Below are positions 1 through 5,925 of a stretch of 13,582 nucleotides of DNA, piece by piece. Origin of the DNA: DASQFQ01 sp039934455 (GTDB lineage Bacteria; Actinomycetota; Thermoleophilia; Solirubrobacterales; Solirubrobacteraceae); the NCBI GenBank assembly GCA_039934455.1, contig JBDTMF010000113.1, forward strand, positions 1 through 13,582, given 5' to 3'. Made by a program: the position numbers and the translations under genes. A model generated the notes under the pieces. The model saw nothing but the letters and a program-made list of their open reading frames with translations, did not search any database and was not told the DNA's origin. The first letter of the stretch is position 1. Every line of letters begins with the position of its first letter.

Positions 1-1069
1 GCGTGGCGATCGTGGCCCACGCCACCTCGGTCGAGCCGTAGAGGTTGTAGAGGTTGTCGCCGAAGTGGTCCATCCAGCGGTCCGAGAGATTCCCGGGCAG
101 CGCGGAGCCGGACACCGGGACCGCCTTGACCGCCGAGAGGTCGTAGCGGTCGAGCACCTCGTCGGGGAGCTCGAGGATGCGCTGGAGCATCACCGGCACG
201 ACGACGAGCGCGCTGCAGCCGTGCTGCGCGGTCAGCGAGAGCGTCGCCTCCTCGTCGAACTTGCGCTTGAGCACGATCGTCGAGGCGAGGCCCATGCCGA
301 GCGTGAAGTGCGCAAAGCCCCAGGCGTGGAACAGCGGCGCGGCGATCATCGTCTTCTCGCGCGCTCTCAACGGGATCCGCGACAGCAGCGCAGCCGCGGG
401 GTCGAGCGACTTGGGCTGGCTGCGCGACGCGCCCTTCGGCGTCCCGGTGGTGCCCGAGGTGAGGATCACGGCCTTGCCGGGCTCCGACGGCGGGATCACG
501 CCGGCCGCGTCGCCGCGCTCGATCAGGCTCTCGAGCGTCTCGTCCTTCGTCTCCACCTCGGGCTCGGACCACGAGACGTAGCGCTTGCGCCGGCGGCCGG
601 CGTCGGCCAGGACCTCGGCGAACTCCTCGTCGTAGATGATCGCCTTCGGCTTCTCGCGGTCGGAGACATCGGTCAGCTGCGGGCCCGAGAACGACGTGTT
701 CATGAACAGGGCGTGGGCGCCGAGCTTCGAGCAGGCGACGACGGCCTCCACGAACCCACGGTGGTTGCGGGCCATGATCGCGACGTTGTCGCCCTCGTTG
801 ACTCCGTCGTCGGCGAGCGCGTGCGCGAGCGCGTTGGTGCGCTCGTGGATCTCCCGGAACGTGAGCTGCCCGAGCTCGTCGATCAGCCCGACCTCGTCCG
901 GGAACCGGTGGGCGGACGCCTCATAGCCGGCGGCGGGGGTGGCGCCCCAGCGGATGAGCGTGACGGCCGTGCGCAGGAGGCGATCGGGACGCTGAGCCCG
1001 GATGACTCCGGCCTCCGTCAGCGTGACGAGCGCGTGCAGCCTGTTGGAGACCTGCTCGTGAAGGGACAT
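1..1069 (-). CDS. AMP-forming acyl-CoA synthetase (ANL superfamily), C-terminal part outside window
   Basis: Adenylates a carboxylic acid, probably a fatty acid, and transfers it to CoA in the cytoplasm. I read this frame from the reverse strand: it opens with ATG at 1069-1067 and stays open to base 1, giving 356 residues of an expected 500-560. The phosphate-binding loop LTSGTTGTPKG is at residues 203-213, and the adenylate motif YGSTE is at 344-348, just before the edge. The C-terminal lid domain with its catalytic lysine lies outside. An acyl-CoA synthetase is likelier than an NRPS domain because the protein starts with a normal FadD-like N-terminus and no carrier or condensation domain precedes it. 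It starts 16 bases after the stop of the 319-residue gene, so it is probably the third gene of the macro-domain operon. I see no clear Shine-Dalgarno sequence. The exact acyl substrate cannot be told from the sequence. Confidence 0.93.
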   Translation of the reverse strand, partial: MSLHEQVSNRLHALVTLTEAGVIRAQRPDRLLRTAVTLIRWGATPAAGYEASAHRFPDEVGLIDELGQLTFREIHERTNALAHALADDGVNEGDNVAIMARNHRGFVEAVVACSKLGAHALFMNTSFSGPQLTDVSDREKPKAIIYDEEFAEVLADAGRRRKRYVSWSEPEVETKDETLESLIERGDAAGVIPPSEPGKAVILTSGTTGTPKGASRSQPKSLDPAAALLSRIPLRAREKTMIAAPLFHAWGFAHFTLGMGLASTIVLKRKFDEEATLSLTAQHGCSALVVVPVMLQRILELPDEVLDRYDLSAVKAVPVSGSALPGNLSDRWMDHFGDNLYNLYGSTEVAWATIAT

Positions 1070-1085
1070 TTGTGAAGCCAATATC

Positions 1086-2045
1086 TCACTTTCGGGCGAG
1101 GCTCAATCCACTTGGCTCCTCGCCCGTCTCGATCAGCCGCCTGATGTCACCCGCGCGCCGCGGGTTGAGGAAGACGTGGCGCTGGCCGACCGACGGCTTC
1201 TCCGCCAGCAGGCCCGCGCTGAGCAGCGCCTCGCCGACGTCGGAGGCGAGCTGGCGGTCGTTGCCGGCGAAGCCGCGGGCGAGGTGGGCGAAGTCCGTGT
1301 GGTAGCCGCCCCACTTGCCCATGCCGTCCAGCCGCTGGAGGATCCGGCGCGCGACGCGGCGGGCCGGATCGGGGTCCTCATGCGGGCGCGCGGCGGCGCC
1401 GCGGGCGCCCAGCAGCGCGAGCACGGCCTCGTCGTGCTCCTCGACCGAGACGGGGTCGGCGGGGCGCCCTCCGAGCCGCGCGACCGCCTCGGCGATCCGC
1501 AGCGGGTGCGCGGCGCCGAGCGGCTCGCGCAGCCCCTGCGCGTCGCCGAGCACGAAGGCGGGGACGACGAGCGCCCGCGCCCGCAGCCGGTCGATCCCGC
1601 CCGCTTGGTCCTCGAACGCGAGCGGCCCAAGCTCCTCGAGGACGGCGGGCTCGAGCCCGGGCGCGGGGTAGCCGATCAGCGCGAGCCCACCCGCACCCTC
1701 CGCCGTGCGCACCTCGAGATCATCGGGCGTGGCGGGCGGCCCGGGCTCGCACAGGTCGACCAGCGCCCCGGCCACCGCCGCGACGAGCAGCCACGCCCGC
1801 TCGCCGATCGCCTCCGCGTCGGCGTGCAGCTCGGACCCGACGGGGACCGCTGCGAGCGCGCGCTGCCCGTCGGCGGCGAGCACGACCGTCACCGGGCGCT
1901 CGCGCGTGCCCGAGCGCTTGCCGCCGAGCTCCTGGGTCCCGTAGCGCAGCGCGTCGGAGAGCAGCTGGCGCAGGCGCGCGGCGGACTGCGGGGCGGCGGT
2001 CACGCCGCCGCCGGCGGCGAGCTCCTCCGCGAGCGGCTCGCTCAC
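1086..2045 (-). CDS. Hypothetical protein, 319 aa, with winged-helix-like C-terminus
   Basis: I do not recognise this family. The start is GTG at 2045-2043, which overlaps the TGA of the macro-domain gene by four bases (GTGA), so translation is probably coupled. There is no signal peptide or membrane segment, so a cytoplasmic protein is expected. Residues about 15-215 are alanine/leucine-rich alternating helix and strand segments with no motif I can name. The C-terminal part, about 243-319, begins GKWGGYHT and is more structured: conserved-looking aromatic and glycine positions, then helix-turn-helix-like spacing (RQLASDVGEALLSAGLLAEK) and a hairpin-like GQRHVFLNP, which resembles a winged-helix fold. 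That fold assignment is inference. The coding frame is supported by length, G/C third positions and overlap with its neighbour. It lies between a macro-domain gene and an acyl-CoA synthetase. Confidence 0.85.
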   Translation of the reverse strand: MSEPLAEELAAGGGVTAAPQSAARLRQLLSDALRYGTQELGGKRSGTRERPVTVVLAADGQRALAAVPVGSELHADAEAIGERAWLLVAAVAGALVDLCEPGPPATPDDLEVRTAEGAGGLALIGYPAPGLEPAVLEELGPLAFEDQAGGIDRLRARALVVPAFVLGDAQGLREPLGAAHPLRIAEAVARLGGRPADPVSVEEHDEAVLALLGARGAAARPHEDPDPARRVARRILQRLDGMGKWGGYHTDFAHLARGFAGNDRQLASDVGEALLSAGLLAEKPSVGQRHVFLNPRRAGDIRRLIETGEEPSGLSLARK

Positions 2046-2542
2046 GTGGCGAGCGCGGCCTCGAACGCCGCCCGGGCCGTCTCGCCGTGGACGGCGAACA
2101 CCACGCGCTCGAGCCGCGAGTCGCCGGCGAGGTGCCGGCGGACCTCGTCCACCTCGATCCGCGCCGCGTCCTCCAGCGGGAAGCGCCCGACCCCCGTGCC
2201 GAACGCGACGAGCGCGAGGCTGCGGGCCTCGAGCTCGTCGGCGAGCTGCAGGGTCGCGGCGGTGGCGCGGCGGATGATGTCCGCGTCCGTGGGGCCGCCG
2301 AGGTGCATGGTGGCCGCGTGGATGACCCAGCGCGAGGGCAGGTCGCCCGCGCTCGTCTCGACCGCCTCGCCGAGGCCGATCGGCGCCTTGGCGTCGGATT
2401 CCTGCTGGACCGCCGGCCCGCCGGCGCGGGAGATCGCGCCCGCCACGCCGCCGCCGTGCGCGAGATCCGTGTTCGCGGCATTGGCGATGGCGTCGACGTC
2501 GAGCGTCGTGATGTCGGCATCGAGGACCTCGACCGTCGCCAT
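2042..2542 (-). CDS. Macro domain protein (ADP-ribose binding)
   Basis: A stand-alone 166-residue macro domain, the usual size for the family, expected to bind ADP-ribose or related NAD-derived metabolites and perhaps remove ADP-ribose from proteins or O-acyl-ADP-ribose. Visible motifs are DADIT (8-12), which contacts adenine, NAAN (21-24), the glycine loop GGGVAGAI (30-37), WVIHAA (72-77) and the phosphate loop GTGVGRFP (115-122). Position 34 is alanine where MacroD-type hydrolases carry aspartate (GGGVDG), so it is closer to Af1521-like macro domains at that site and its hydrolase activity is uncertain. The ATG at 2542-2540 is preceded by no Shine-Dalgarno but by a TANNNT element at exactly -12 to -7, so it is probably leaderless. 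It is the first gene of the operon with the 319-residue protein, which it overlaps by four bases, and is divergent from acylphosphatase across 17 bases. Confidence 0.95.
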   Translation of the reverse strand: MATVEVLDADITTLDVDAIANAANTDLAHGGGVAGAISRAGGPAVQQESDAKAPIGLGEAVETSAGDLPSRWVIHAATMHLGGPTDADIIRRATAATLQLADELEARSLALVAFGTGVGRFPLEDAARIEVDEVRRHLAGDSRLERVVFAVHGETARAAFEAALAT

Positions 2543-2559
2543 CGGGCTACCGTACCGCC
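2543..2559. promoter_or_regulatory. Bidirectional leaderless promoter between macro and acylphosphatase genes
   Basis: The whole gap between two divergent ATG codons is 17 bases. Its core TACCGTA (2548-2554) is palindromic apart from the central base. On the plus strand TACCGT (2548-2553) has its last T six bases before the A of the acylphosphatase ATG; on the minus strand TACGGT (2554-2549) has its last T six bases before the A of the macro ATG. Both therefore fit an actinobacterial TANNNT -10 element at -12 to -7 of a leaderless transcript, and the gap leaves no room for a Shine-Dalgarno sequence. Any -35 elements would have to lie inside the opposite coding sequence. The geometry is seen directly; promoter function is inferred. 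Confidence 0.6.
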
Positions 2560-2835
2560 ATGGCGGCGGTCCGCAGACGGGTCAGGGCGCACGGGCGCGT
2601 GCAGGGGGTCGCGTTCCGCGATGCGACGCGCGAGGAGGCGCAGGCCCGCAGGGTCTCCGGCTGGGTGCACAACGCGAAGGACGGCTCGGTGGAGGCCGTC
2701 TTCGAGGGCGAGCCCGACGACGTCGAGGCGCTGGTCTGGTTCGTGCGCTCCGGCCCGGGCAGCGCCGACGTGGACCGAGTCGACGTGGACGAAGAGGAGC
2801 CGGAGGGGCTACGGCGCTTCGAGGTGCGCGATTGA
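2560..2835 (+). CDS. acyP: Acylphosphatase
   Basis: Hydrolyses the carboxyl-phosphate bond of acyl phosphates such as acetyl phosphate or 1,3-bisphosphoglycerate in the cytoplasm. At 91 residues it matches the normal family length. The phosphate-binding signature GRVQGVAFR (12-20) ends in the catalytic arginine R20, and the second signature GWVHN (34-38) ends in the catalytic asparagine N38, followed by DGSVEAVFEG. Both catalytic residues are present. The ATG at 2560 is chosen because the family N-terminus begins about here and a leaderless -10 element sits at -12 to -7. It diverges from the macro-domain gene over 17 bases. The stop at 2833-2835 is 40 bases before the next plus-strand gene. 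Confidence 0.95.
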   Translation: MAAVRRRVRAHGRVQGVAFRDATREEAQARRVSGWVHNAKDGSVEAVFEGEPDDVEALVWFVRSGPGSADVDRVDVDEEEPEGLRRFEVRD

Positions 2836-2865
2836 CTTGACGCGGGCGGCGCGAGGAGGTTGGAT
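2832..2865 (+). promoter_or_regulatory. Possible sigma-A-like promoter and misplaced Shine-Dalgarno before the LQRTAGN gene
   Basis: TTGACG at 2837-2842 lies 17 bases before TTGGAT (2860-2865), a plausible though weak -35/-10 pair overlapping the end of acylphosphatase. It would place the transcript start about four bases before the ATG at 2876. An excellent AGGAGGT at 2854-2860 lies in the spacer and 15 bases from that ATG, too far for normal use. Either the promoter is further upstream and a rare in-frame start at 2864 (ATT) is used, or the AGGAGGT is coincidental. No choice can be made from sequence alone. Confidence 0.3.
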
Positions 2866-2875
2866 TGCTCCTGCG

Positions 2876-3163
2876 ATGGCCACCGCCGCTGTGCGCAGCG
2901 AACCGCAGGCTACGAGCGCCGTTCCGGCGGCCGCTCCGAACGAGCGCCGGAGCGCGGCCTCGGTCCGGCAGGCGATCCTGGGCCTCCAGCGCACGGCCGG
3001 CAATGCCGCCGTGGCCCGCGCCATCGGCCCGCGCGCGATCCAGCGCTGCGGGGGCGGGAACTGCGGCTGCACGTCGTGCGGGAGCAAAGAGGAAGACCTC
3101 TTGGACGAGCGCCTCGGCGCCGGTCTGCTGCGCTCCGCGGTCGCACGCCGCTCCGCCGCCTAG
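2876..3163 (+). CDS. Small protein with LQRTAGN motif and Cys cluster (DUF4157 leader-like)
   Basis: This is a 95-residue protein of unknown function. Residues 1-30 are Ala/Pro/Ser-rich and look disordered. Residues 37-50 read LQRTAGNAAVARAI, a motif I know from the N-terminal regions of DUF4157-type proteins, many of them cargo of extracellular contractile injection systems. IQRCGGG follows, with a cysteine cluster C58, C63, C65, C68 (CX4CXCX2C), then an acidic KEED stretch and a charged helix. The DUF4157 zinc-peptidase core (HEXXH) is absent, so this is a leader-like module on its own. There is no signal peptide. The frame is supported by about 89% G/C at third positions. The ATG at 2876 is taken as start; the open frame continues upstream over acylphosphatase without sense. 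Alternatives are a decayed remnant of a longer effector, a small metal-binding protein, or a peptide precursor. Confidence 0.7.
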   Translation: MATAAVRSEPQATSAVPAAAPNERRSAASVRQAILGLQRTAGNAAVARAIGPRAIQRCGGGNCGCTSCGSKEEDLLDERLGAGLLRSAVARRSAA

Positions 3164-3196
3164 CGCTTTTCGCGTCCTACGCAGCGGTTCTGTCAG

Positions 3197-3217
3197 GTCG
3201 TGGGCATAGCCTGCGAC
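3197..3217. promoter_or_regulatory. Inverted repeat with embedded -10 element before the coiled-coil nuclease gene
   Basis: A 21-base imperfect palindrome is centred at 3207: GTCG (3197-3200) pairs with CGAC (3214-3217), and GGC (3203-3205) with GCC (3209-3211); the two remaining arm positions are G/T wobbles, so as RNA it forms a 9-pair hairpin with an ATA loop. Its right half contains TAGCCT (3207-3212), a TANNNT -10 element that would start transcription about eight bases before the ATG at 3227. An operator overlapping the promoter is the simplest reading. A terminator for the preceding gene is possible, but there is no T-tract after it. Confidence 0.4.
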
Positions 3218-3226
3218 GTTCTCCGT

Positions 3227-4738
3227 ATGGAAGCTGCCACTCCTCTCCGCCACACCCGCGTCACCGTCCTCGCCAACCGCGTGCTCATCGACGGGCTCGC
3301 GGTCGACGACCCGACGGCCGTCGAGCTCGTGCGGGCGCGCGAGGAGGCGGGTGACGATCCGGCGCGGATCGTCGGAGACGCGATCGAGATCGGCGCGCGC
3401 GTGCTCCATCGCGAGCAGACCGGCGCGAACGTCGAGTTCGTCAAGACCGAGTTCGAGAAGTCCGCCCGCCAGTTGGACGCGGAGTTCGTCGAGCGCTCGC
3501 GCAAGGTGGCCGAGCGGCTCGACCAGAAGTTCGACGAGGCGTTCGGGCCCGAGCACGGGCACGTCAGCCGCGCGCTCGCCCGCCACTTCGGCGACGAGTC
3601 CTCGGTCGCGGTCCAGAACCGCGTGAAGGCGATGCTGGCCGAGGCCGCCGTGCAGATCCGCGAGGACCTGCGCAAGCAGTTCACCGCCGACTCCGACGAC
3701 AACCCGCTCGCGATCTACCAGCGCGCCTCGCTCGCCGTCGTCAAGCAGAGCTCCGACCAGCACAACACGCGCCTGCAGGAGATGAACCAGACGATCCAGG
3801 GCCTGCGGCTCGAGCTCGAGCGAGTGCGCTCGGACAAGGAGAAGGCCGAGGCCGTCGCGCAGGAGGCCGACCGCGGCACCGCCAAGGGCCGCTCGTTCGA
3901 GGAGGCCGTCTACGACGTCCTCGACGAGATCGCCGTCCGCCAGGGCGACGACTGCGACGCGGTGGGCGACGTCAAGGGCACCACGCGCAAGACCGGCGAC
4001 GTCGTGGTCGCCATCGAGGGCTGCACCGGGCCCGCGCGCGGGCGCATCGTCTTCGAGGCCAAGGCCTCGCGGCTGTCCAAGCCCAAGGCGGTCGAGGAGC
4101 TCGACCGTGCGCGCACCGAGCGCAACGCCGACTTCGCCGTGCTCGTCGTCCCCGACGAGGAGCGGATCCCGGCCCGGATGCACGAGCTGCGCGAGTACGG
4201 CGGCGACAAGCTCGTCGTCTGCTTCGATCCCGAGGACGGGTCGACGCTCTCGCTCGAGGTCGCCTTCAAGCTGGCCCGGGCGCGCGTGCTGATGGCCCGC
4301 GGCGAGGCCGACGGCGTGGACGCGGCCGCGATCCGCGAGGCGATCGAGCGCGCCACCGGCGCGATGGGCGACGTGCTGCGCGTCAAGCAGCAGCTCACCG
4401 GCGCCACGACCTCGATCAGGAAGAGCACCGAGATCCTCGACGCGATGGCGATCGCCGTCCGCGCCCAGCTCCTCCAGGTCGAGCTGCTGCTCGCGGCGAG
4501 CGAGCCGGACGAGGAGGCCGGCGCCGCGCCGGTCGCCGAGCCGCCGGCCGCGGCGGAGTGCTCCGCGGAGGACGAGGCCGTCGAGGTGGATGCGGACGTG
4601 ACCGCGTGCGACGACGAGGCCGTCGAGGTGGATGCGGACGTGACCGGGGACGAGGCCGATCCGGTCGCGGAGGAGCCAGACCCGCGCCCGCCGGAGCCGG
4701 TCGCGGTGATCCCCGGCCAGGTCCAGCTCGGGTTCTAG
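3227..4738 (+). CDS. Coiled-coil protein with putative PD-(D/E)XK nuclease domain (DUF2130/RmuC-like architecture)
   Basis: A soluble 503-residue protein with no signal peptide or membrane segment. Residues about 1-222 are almost entirely helical and charged, with coiled-coil heptads strongest at 180-215 (LRLELERVRSDKEKAEAVA). A compact domain follows at about 222-335: RSFEEAVYDVL (E225/E226), TGDVVV with D258, and IVFEAK with E277 and K279, then a helix and the strand FAVLVV. Glu, then Gly-Asp, then Glu-x-Lys is the restriction-endonuclease-like pattern; spacing resembles DUF2130 and, less closely, RmuC, which also puts a nuclease between helical segments. Residues 340-420 are helical again. 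The tail from 425 is acidic and proline-rich with a 14-residue tandem repeat. ATG 3227 is preferred over GTG 3200 because the latter lies inside the inverted repeat. Nuclease activity and a DNA-repair or defence role are inference. Confidence 0.85.
   Translation: MEAATPLRHTRVTVLANRVLIDGLAVDDPTAVELVRAREEAGDDPARIVGDAIEIGARVLHREQTGANVEFVKTEFEKSARQLDAEFVERSRKVAERLDQKFDEAFGPEHGHVSRALARHFGDESSVAVQNRVKAMLAEAAVQIREDLRKQFTADSDDNPLAIYQRASLAVVKQSSDQHNTRLQEMNQTIQGLRLELERVRSDKEKAEAVAQEADRGTAKGRSFEEAVYDVLDEIAVRQGDDCDAVGDVKGTTRKTGDVVVAIEGCTGPARGRIVFEAKASRLSKPKAVEELDRARTERNADFAVLVVPDEERIPARMHELREYGGDKLVVCFDPEDGSTLSLEVAFKLARARVLMARGEADGVDAAAIREAIERATGAMGDVLRVKQQLTGATTSIRKSTEILDAMAIAVRAQLLQVELLLAASEPDEEAGAAPVAEPPAAAECSAEDEAVEVDADVTACDDEAVEVDADVTGDEADPVAEEPDPRPPEPVAVIPGQVQLGF
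4571..4646 (+). repeat. Tandem direct repeat encoding the acidic tail of the nuclease-like protein
   Basis: Two identical 34-base copies lie at 4571-4604 and 4613-4646, offset by 42 bases, that is 14 codons. Each encodes DEAVEVDADVT, so the repeat is in frame and extends a negatively charged, probably disordered tail (residues about 449-473). Exact identity at synonymous positions suggests a recent duplication. Confidence 0.9.
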
Positions 4739-5925
4739 GCGCGGCCGGCGGCGCGCCAGGCGTCGCGCAGCTTCACCGCGGAGCCGGTCCGCAGGACCGC
4801 GCCGCTGTAGATCCGGCCCGCCAGCGGGATCAGCGCCGCGGCGCCGAGGGCGGTGACCACGAACGCGGCGACGATCTCGTAGGCCGGCGCCTCGCCGAGC
4901 GCGATCCGGGGCGGCATCGTGATCGGTGCGCTGAACGGGATGAACGACGTCACGTGAGCGAGCGTGCCGTCGGGGTTGTCGAGCACGGCAAAGGCGATGA
5001 AGAACGAGATCAGGATCAGCATCGTCAGCGGCGTCATCGAGGCCTGCAGCTCCTCCTGGCGCGGCACGAGCGCGCCGGCGCAGGCGAACAGCCCGGCGTA
5101 GAGCGCGTAGCCGAGCACGAACCACGCGACCGCCAGCGCGGAGGCGGTGACGATGTCGCCGGTGACGTGCAGCGCCCCGGTCGCGGCCGCCGCCGCCAGC
5201 CCGGCCCCCGCGATGACGATCATCTGGCCGAAGCCGAGCACCCCGAGCCCGACGATCTTGCCCGCCAGCAGGTCGCGCGGCCGGATCGTGGCCAGCAGTA
5301 CCTCGACCACGCGCGACGCCTTCTCCTCCACCACCCCGCTCGCGAGCAGGTAGCCGAAGGTCAGCAGCTGGGTGTAGAGCGCGAGCACGGCGATGAACGC
5401 GAACGTGCCCTTGCGGTCGCGCTCGGGATCGACCGGCTTGGCCGTCGTGACGCGCAGCGGCGCCGGGCTCAGCGCGCGCTGCGCCTCCGCGTCGCCCAGC
5501 CCCGCCCGCCGCAGCGCCTGCGCCTGGCGGACCTCGCGCGCCGCGGTCTGAATGACCCCGACGAGCGCGCTGTCGGGCTCCTCCTGCGCCGCCAGCCCGG
5601 ACCGCGACAGCACCGCGTCGACGTCCCCGCCCTTCAGCGCGGCGCGGGCCTGGCCGGGTGAGAGGGAGCGGATCGTCAGCTTGATGTCGAACGCCTTCGC
5701 GCCGCGGTCGGCCGCCTGCGCCACCGGCCGCACGGCGGGATCGCTCACCCCGATCGTGTAGGACGCGCTGCCGCCGAACCCGAACAGCGGCGGCACGACC
5801 GCGACCAGCACGACAAGCACGACCGTGACGGCCATCGAGACGAGGAACGACTTCTCGCGGACGCGCTGGGTGATCTCGCGCCGGGCGACGAGCGCGATCG
5901 CGGGCCGGCCCCGCAGCCCGGTCAC
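4735..5925 (-). CDS. ABC-2 type transporter permease (NatB-like)
   Basis: Membrane half of an ABC exporter, 396 residues. The GTG start at 5925-5923 overlaps the TGA of the ATPase gene by four bases, and the open frame further upstream is shadow. The N-terminus ARREITQRVREKSFLVS is typical of ABC-2/NatB permeases and leads into one membrane segment (about 27-48). A large extracytoplasmic domain of about 140 residues follows (SYTIGVSDP, RSLSPGQARAALKGGDVDAVL), then a block of five or so membrane segments starting at FAFIAVLALYTQLL and containing VVEEKASRVVEVLLATIRP, the conserved cytoplasmic loop of this family. Size and layout fit ABC2_membrane_3. The substrate is not evident; NatAB exports sodium, but relatives export lipids or drugs. 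Its stop codon overlaps that of the convergent nuclease gene. Confidence 0.92.
   Translation of the reverse strand: MTGLRGRPAIALVARREITQRVREKSFLVSMAVTVVLVVLVAVVPPLFGFGGSASYTIGVSDPAVRPVAQAADRGAKAFDIKLTIRSLSPGQARAALKGGDVDAVLSRSGLAAQEEPDSALVGVIQTAAREVRQAQALRRAGLGDAEAQRALSPAPLRVTTAKPVDPERDRKGTFAFIAVLALYTQLLTFGYLLASGVVEEKASRVVEVLLATIRPRDLLAGKIVGLGVLGFGQMIVIAGAGLAAAAATGALHVTGDIVTASALAVAWFVLGYALYAGLFACAGALVPRQEELQASMTPLTMLILISFFIAFAVLDNPDGTLAHVTSFIPFSAPITMPPRIALGEAPAYEIVAAFVVTALGAAALIPLAGRIYSGAVLRTGSAVKLRDAWRAAGRA

Noticed and set aside
65..1075. Plus-strand open frame of about 336 residues
   Set aside because: It is antisense to the acyl-CoA synthetase, whose motifs are unambiguous. The product is Arg/Gly/Leu/Asp-rich without any domain, as expected of an off-frame in very GC-rich DNA.
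1070..1085. Separate promoter for the acyl-CoA synthetase (TATTGG on the minus strand)
   Set aside because: The hexamer lacks the final T and the gap is only 16 bases; co-transcription with the upstream gene is simpler.
1176..2840. Plus-strand open frame of 554 residues across the macro operon and acylphosphatase
   Set aside because: It is antisense to two coding genes and out of frame with acylphosphatase, and its product is low-complexity Arg/Ala/Gly. No motif is visible.
3164..3200. Possible rho-independent terminator after the LQRTAGN gene (GCGCTTTTCGCG region)
   Set aside because: The TTTT is short and the flanking GC stretches do not form a stable stem; no T-tract follows a hairpin.
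2865..3209. TTG-initiated 114-residue frame with ideally placed AGGAGGT
   Set aside because: Its product is Arg/Ala/Pro/Ser-rich with no family-like motif, while the +2 frame over the same bases carries LQRTAGN and the Cys cluster. It is retained only as a start-site puzzle.
2582..5125. Minus-strand open frame of 847 residues opposite the acylphosphatase, LQRTAGN and nuclease genes
   Set aside because: The length is attractive, but the product is Arg/Leu/Gly/Asp repeats typical of the antisense of a helical, Glu-rich gene. The opposing plus-strand frames have recognisable motifs and proper G/C third positions.
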